Positions 7,311 through 10,327 of a stretch of 10,327 nucleotides of DNA are shown here, piece after piece. The notes below the pieces were generated by a model. The model saw nothing but the letters and a program-made list of their open reading frames with translations. It was not told the DNA's origin and did not search any database. The stretch spans positions 1-10,327 of the forward strand of contig JBGQHM010000244.1 in the NCBI GenBank assembly GCA_041497995.1, read 5' to 3'. The DNA comes from DATKMS01 sp041497995. Lineage in GTDB: Bacteria > Desulfobacterota > Binatia > HRBIN30. A program made the position numbers and the translations under genes. Position 1 is the stretch's first letter. Each line of letters starts with the position of its first letter.

Positions 7311-7318
7311 ACGGTATC

Positions 7319-10300
7319 ATGCGTACTGCGAGCGGTCGGAACGAAGAACGTCGGGTGAACGGGCATCTCTATCGCACGCGACTACTGTTGACGTGTGGTG
7401 TGTTGATCGGCTCAGTGTCGTTGCCCGCAGCGTCGGGCGGACAGCAGTGCCCGGCGACCATTGTCCGCCGCATCGTCTACCGGCAGATCAGTAACTTTCA
7501 GCCCGGCGTCGTCCCGAACAGCATCGCGCGGCTGAAGATGAGTGCCGATGGATCGAAGATTGTCTTTGTTGCCGACGGCAAGAAGATCTTCACGATCAAC
7601 GCGGATGGGACGGGCTTCACCCAAGTGTTCGACTACGAGACGTTCCGGCCCGGCTGCCCGTGCTTCTCTCCATGGATCGACATCAGCGCCAACGGTTCGA
7701 AGATCATCTGGGCGGATGGCTTCGGCGAGATCTTCATCGCCGACTTCAACGGCGGCAATCGCCAGCGGATTGCGACCGACCTTCCGAAGCAATTCCCTCC
7801 GGGCACTGAGGGTCCGGACATTCACCTGAACCCACGCATCACTGCCGATGGCAGCACGGTCTACTTCGTCCATGTGGGTGGCGGCATCGACATCGCCGGT
7901 ATCTATCGAGTCAGTGCGGCTGGAGGCGCTCCCACGCAGCTCTTCAGCTACCGGCAGCTTGCGCAGTTCTTCGGCGCCGATCCGAACCTCTACAACGGGA
8001 ACATTGCGTTCCGGAATGCGCTGGATATTTCCAATACGGGATCCCGGCTGGTCTTTGGGACGTACAGCTTTCGCGCCGAGGGCAACGCGGTCGCCTTCGA
8101 CGGCACCTTTCACAAACTCGCGGACTTCCTGGGACCAGGTGACGGACAGATCAACATCAGCGGCGACGGCAGCAAGGTTGTCATGTCGCAAGCCAACCGG
8201 GCCCCGTCTCGGAACCCGGTTTACTCGCTCAACGCCACTGGAGGCAATGAGGTCGAGATCCTCAGCGACTTAGGCAGTGCGCAATTGGGGGGCGAGACCT
8301 TCGACGGGTCGCAGGCGATGACTGCAGTGGGCACCTTCCCGGTGAGTCTGCTGAACACCAACGGCAGCGGCCGGTTGGACCTGATTGTGGATGCATGCCT
8401 CTCCTTCATTGGCACCGATCCGCTGGGACGGGCCGGGGGTGGATTCGACTCGTCACTCTCGGCAAATGGGCGGCGCTTCGCGTTTACCACCGACCTGGGG
8501 GCCGACCAGATTTGGGTGGCGGACATCCTCGACCCGAACTCGAGCGACGACGCGCCGGCGATTTCCAACCCCAGCTTTTCCCCTCCTTTTGTTCTAGGCG
8601 ACGGCTCAACCACGTCGACGATTAGCGCGCGGGCGACGGGGGGACAGGGCGGCGTTCTTGGCGCGTGCTTCGACTCACTCAAGAACGGCACCTTCGCGTT
8701 CCGCTACGTCGATGACCAGCTCTTCGATAACGGGACGCACGGCGACGCAACCTCTGGCGATGCGAACTTCACCAACAACATGGTACGCCGCGACCTGGCT
8801 CCGGCGGATCCCACCAACGCGTTAGCGCTGCGGATCTCCGCCGTCACCAATTCCCAGCGCCAGGTGACGGCAGTCGACGCCGCGCCGTTCTACGTCGTCA
8901 ATCAAGTCCCACCGGGAGGCGCTTCACTCATCACCAGCATCGATCCAGCCAGCGGACCGGCCGGTGGTCAAGTTACGGTCCGCGGCAACAACTTCGACGC
9001 CGGGGGGAACAACGTCGTGCTCTTCGGCAATCGCCAGGCGAATATCGTATCGGCTTCGGCAACCGCGCTCGGCGTCGTCGTGCCGCCGGATCTGCCGGGC
9101 GGTACCGTGCAGGTCACCGTTTCATCTCGGGGCGGCTGCAGCAACGCGGTGTCATTCAGCGTTGGCGGCGCACCGCCAGTCGGAACCGCAACGCCGACTC
9201 CTACCCGGACGCGAACTCCCACACAGACTCCAACTTTTACTCCGACGCCGGACTCATCGCAGCCGGGGCATTGCATGGTTTACACCTCCACCGAGTCCAA
9301 GCCCATCCCCGATGCAGTGGGGAACGTTCCTGGGCACATCACCTCCGTCATCCAGGTGCCCGACTCGATCGTGATTGGCGACCTCAACGTGCTCAACCTG
9401 CACGCGACGCATCCCTTTGCGCAGGACCTCGAGTTCCGGCTGCACGGTCCAGCCAGCGCCTCCGGCGTGCTGCTGTTGGCCAACAAATGCGGCGAGGACG
9501 CGAACTACAATCTCAGCCTCGACGACAGCGCCGCGCTGAGCCTGGAGAGTGCCAACGCCTGCAACGATGGGCAGGCGCATCGGCCCGAAGATATGTTGTC
9601 CGCCTTCAACGGCCAGAACAGCGCCGGACAGTGGACCTTGGACGTGTTCGACAACGAAGCCCGCGATACCGGCACGCTCACCGGCTGGAGCCTGCAGATC
9701 TGTACGCAGCCGCAGCCGCCACCGCCGCCGGGATGCATGACCTACACCTCCACCCAATCCATCCCCATCCCCGATGCAGTGGGGAACGTCCCGGGGCATA
9801 TCAGCTCCATCATCCACGTGCCCGACTCGATCGTGATCGGCGACCTCAACGTGCTCAACCTGAAAGCGACGCATCCCTTTGCGCAGGACCTCGAGTTCCG
9901 GCTGCACGGTCCAGCCAGCGCCTCCGACGTGCTGCTGTTGGCCAACAAATGCGGCGAGGATGCGAACTACAATCTCAGCCTCGACGACAGCGCCGCGCTG
10001 AGCCTGGAGAGTGCCAACGCCTGCAACGACGGGCAGGCGCATCGGCCTGAAGACATGTTGTCCGCCTTCAACGGCCAGAACAGCGCCGGACAGTGGACGT
10101 TGGACGTGTTCGATAACGAAGCCCGCGACACCGGGACGCTCACCGGCTGGAGCCTGCAGATCTGCACGCAGCCGCAACCGCCGCCGCCGGGATGTACGAC
10201 CTACCCGTCGACCGACGTACCCAAGGCCATCCCCGATGCCGTCGGGAGCGGCAGCGCGACCGTCCCGGGGCATGTCTCCTCCGTCATCCACGTGCCCGAC

Positions 10301-10327
10301 TCGATCGTGATTGGCGACCTCAACGTG
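7319..10327 (+). CDS. Secreted beta-propeller / IPT-TIG / tandem P-domain protein (3' end outside window)
   Basis: Open from ATG 7319 to the right edge (1003 codons, no stop). Signal peptide: Arg-rich start, then LLLTCGVLIGSVSLPAAS, with cleavage near residue 40. Residues 69-about 400 carry PD40/TolB-like propeller blades, recognisable as SADGSKIVFVADGKKIFTI, SANGSKIIWADG and TADGSTVYFVH. Residues about 415-525 form a beta domain with LFDNGTHGDATSGDANFTN (468-486), like the aspartate/glycine motif of choice-of-anchor X domains. An IPT/TIG domain (538-617) follows, then a Thr-Pro linker, then tandem proprotein-convertase P-domains starting at C652, C806 and C959 (third cut by the edge). Each complete unit has the family-typical RPEDMLSAFNGQ, WTLDVFDNEARDTGTLTGWSL. 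P-domains usually accompany subtilisin-like proteases, but no protease domain is present in the visible part. Probably extracellular; substrate unknown. Confidence 0.88.
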   Translation, partial: MRTASGRNEERRVNGHLYRTRLLLTCGVLIGSVSLPAASGGQQCPATIVRRIVYRQISNFQPGVVPNSIARLKMSADGSKIVFVADGKKIFTINADGTGFTQVFDYETFRPGCPCFSPWIDISANGSKIIWADGFGEIFIADFNGGNRQRIATDLPKQFPPGTEGPDIHLNPRITADGSTVYFVHVGGGIDIAGIYRVSAAGGAPTQLFSYRQLAQFFGADPNLYNGNIAFRNALDISNTGSRLVFGTYSFRAEGNAVAFDGTFHKLADFLGPGDGQINISGDGSKVVMSQANRAPSRNPVYSLNATGGNEVEILSDLGSAQLGGETFDGSQAMTAVGTFPVSLLNTNGSGRLDLIVDACLSFIGTDPLGRAGGGFDSSLSANGRRFAFTTDLGADQIWVADILDPNSSDDAPAISNPSFSPPFVLGDGSTTSTISARATGGQGGVLGACFDSLKNGTFAFRYVDDQLFDNGTHGDATSGDANFTNNMVRRDLAPADPTNALALRISAVTNSQRQVTAVDAAPFYVVNQVPPGGASLITSIDPASGPAGGQVTVRGNNFDAGGNNVVLFGNRQANIVSASATALGVVVPPDLPGGTVQVTVSSRGGCSNAVSFSVGGAPPVGTATPTPTRTRTPTQTPTFTPTPDSSQPGHCMVYTSTESKPIPDAVGNVPGHITSVIQVPDSIVIGDLNVLNLHATHPFAQDLEFRLHGPASASGVLLLANKCGEDANYNLSLDDSAALSLESANACNDGQAHRPEDMLSAFNGQNSAGQWTLDVFDNEARDTGTLTGWSLQICTQPQPPPPPGCMTYTSTQSIPIPDAVGNVPGHISSIIHVPDSIVIGDLNVLNLKATHPFAQDLEFRLHGPASASDVLLLANKCGEDANYNLSLDDSAALSLESANACNDGQAHRPEDMLSAFNGQNSAGQWTLDVFDNEARDTGTLTGWSLQICTQPQPPPPGCTTYPSTDVPKAIPDAVGSGSATVPGHVSSVIHVPDSIVIGDLNV
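9185..9247 (+). repeat. Thr-Pro-rich linker coding repeat
   Basis: Degenerate ACN-CCN codon pairs encode a TPTPTRTRTPTQTPT-type linker between the IPT/TIG domain and the first P-domain. Such linkers separate folded modules in secreted proteins. Codon choice at the third position varies, so this is an older repeat rather than a perfect microsatellite. Confidence 0.8.
9272..10327 (+). repeat. Tandem P-domain repeat array, about 460-bp units
   Basis: Unit 1 is 9272-9733 (154 codons), unit 2 is 9734-10192 (153 codons) and unit 3 starts at 10193 and is cut by the edge. Units 1 and 2 differ by roughly 20 substitutions plus one Pro codon over about 420 bp, around 95% identity by eye. Many changes are synonymous (GAC/GAT, CCC/CCT). 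Unit 3 is more divergent at its start and has a 4-residue insertion (VGSGSATVPG against VGNVPG). Units are joined by a TQPQPPPPPG-type proline linker. Confidence 0.92.

Larger units (their letters stand above)
7036..7318. other. 283-bp intergenic region between two secreted-protein genes
   Basis: Contains the second 11-bp direct-repeat array (7056-7083), a weak inverted repeat just after the upstream stop, a possible 53-codon ORF (7144-7305), a GC-rich inverted repeat (7216-7253) and a Shine-Dalgarno at 7305. A 12-bp direct repeat CGGTATCATGCG occurs at 7102-7113 and again at 7312-7323, each copy containing an ATG. No clear rho-independent terminator with a T-tract is visible. Confidence 0.6.

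Noticed and set aside
7124..7366. 80-codon minus-strand frame in the gap
   Set aside because: Overlaps the start and ribosome binding site of the gene at 7319; Arg/Pro-rich translation without motifs.
9254..10291. 345-codon minus-strand frame with internal repeats
   Set aside because: Its repeats simply mirror the P-domain units on the plus strand, where the domain signature is clear.
9272..10327. Direct repeats as a CRISPR array or mobile-element copies
   Set aside because: Units are about 460 bp, in frame, contiguous and encode a known domain type; no spacers, terminal inverted repeats or transposase.

Overview
The window is GC-rich (roughly 60-65% by eye) and densely coding. The style points to an environmental deltaproteobacterium-like lineage. 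The best guess is the Candidatus Binatota/Binatia (Desulfobacterota-related) group, because the dockerin-like signature CNGD-x(3)-VTVDE...GVNIALG, Thr-Pro linkers and large winged-helix/AAA/TPR regulators are, from memory, common there. This is an inference from style; no marker gene is present.

Layout. Positions 1-2751, minus strand: one long open frame running off the left edge. It encodes a transcriptional regulator with an OmpR/PhoB-type winged helix, an AAA_16/STAND ATPase and an alpha-helical (TPR-like) C-terminal part. Positions 2752-2863: a compact divergent promoter region. From 2864 to the right edge three secreted proteins follow on the plus strand. The first is a 443-aa protein (2864-4195) with a signal peptide, two EF-hand/dockerin-like loops and a beta-rich body. 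The second is a 939-aa protein (4216-7035), 20 nt downstream, with a signal peptide, another dockerin-like module, IPT/TIG- and Ig-like domains and a striking internal hydrophobic block. After a 283-bp gap (7036-7318) comes a protein of at least 1003 aa (7319 to the edge) with a signal peptide, a PD40/TolB-like beta-propeller, a GD-rich domain, an IPT/TIG domain, a Thr-Pro linker and tandem proprotein-convertase P-domains, two of them about 95% identical in DNA.

How it may work together. The most interesting signal is in the gaps. Both intergenic regions carry tandem direct repeats with an exact 11-bp period (TCCYCA-N5), four units at 2760-2798 and three at 7056-7083, sharing an identical 19-bp core in the same orientation. 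An 11-bp direct-repeat spacing is what OmpR/PhoB winged helices bind. The simplest reading is that the divergent regulator controls itself and the secreted-protein genes through these sites. The site pattern is seen directly; the regulatory link is inference.
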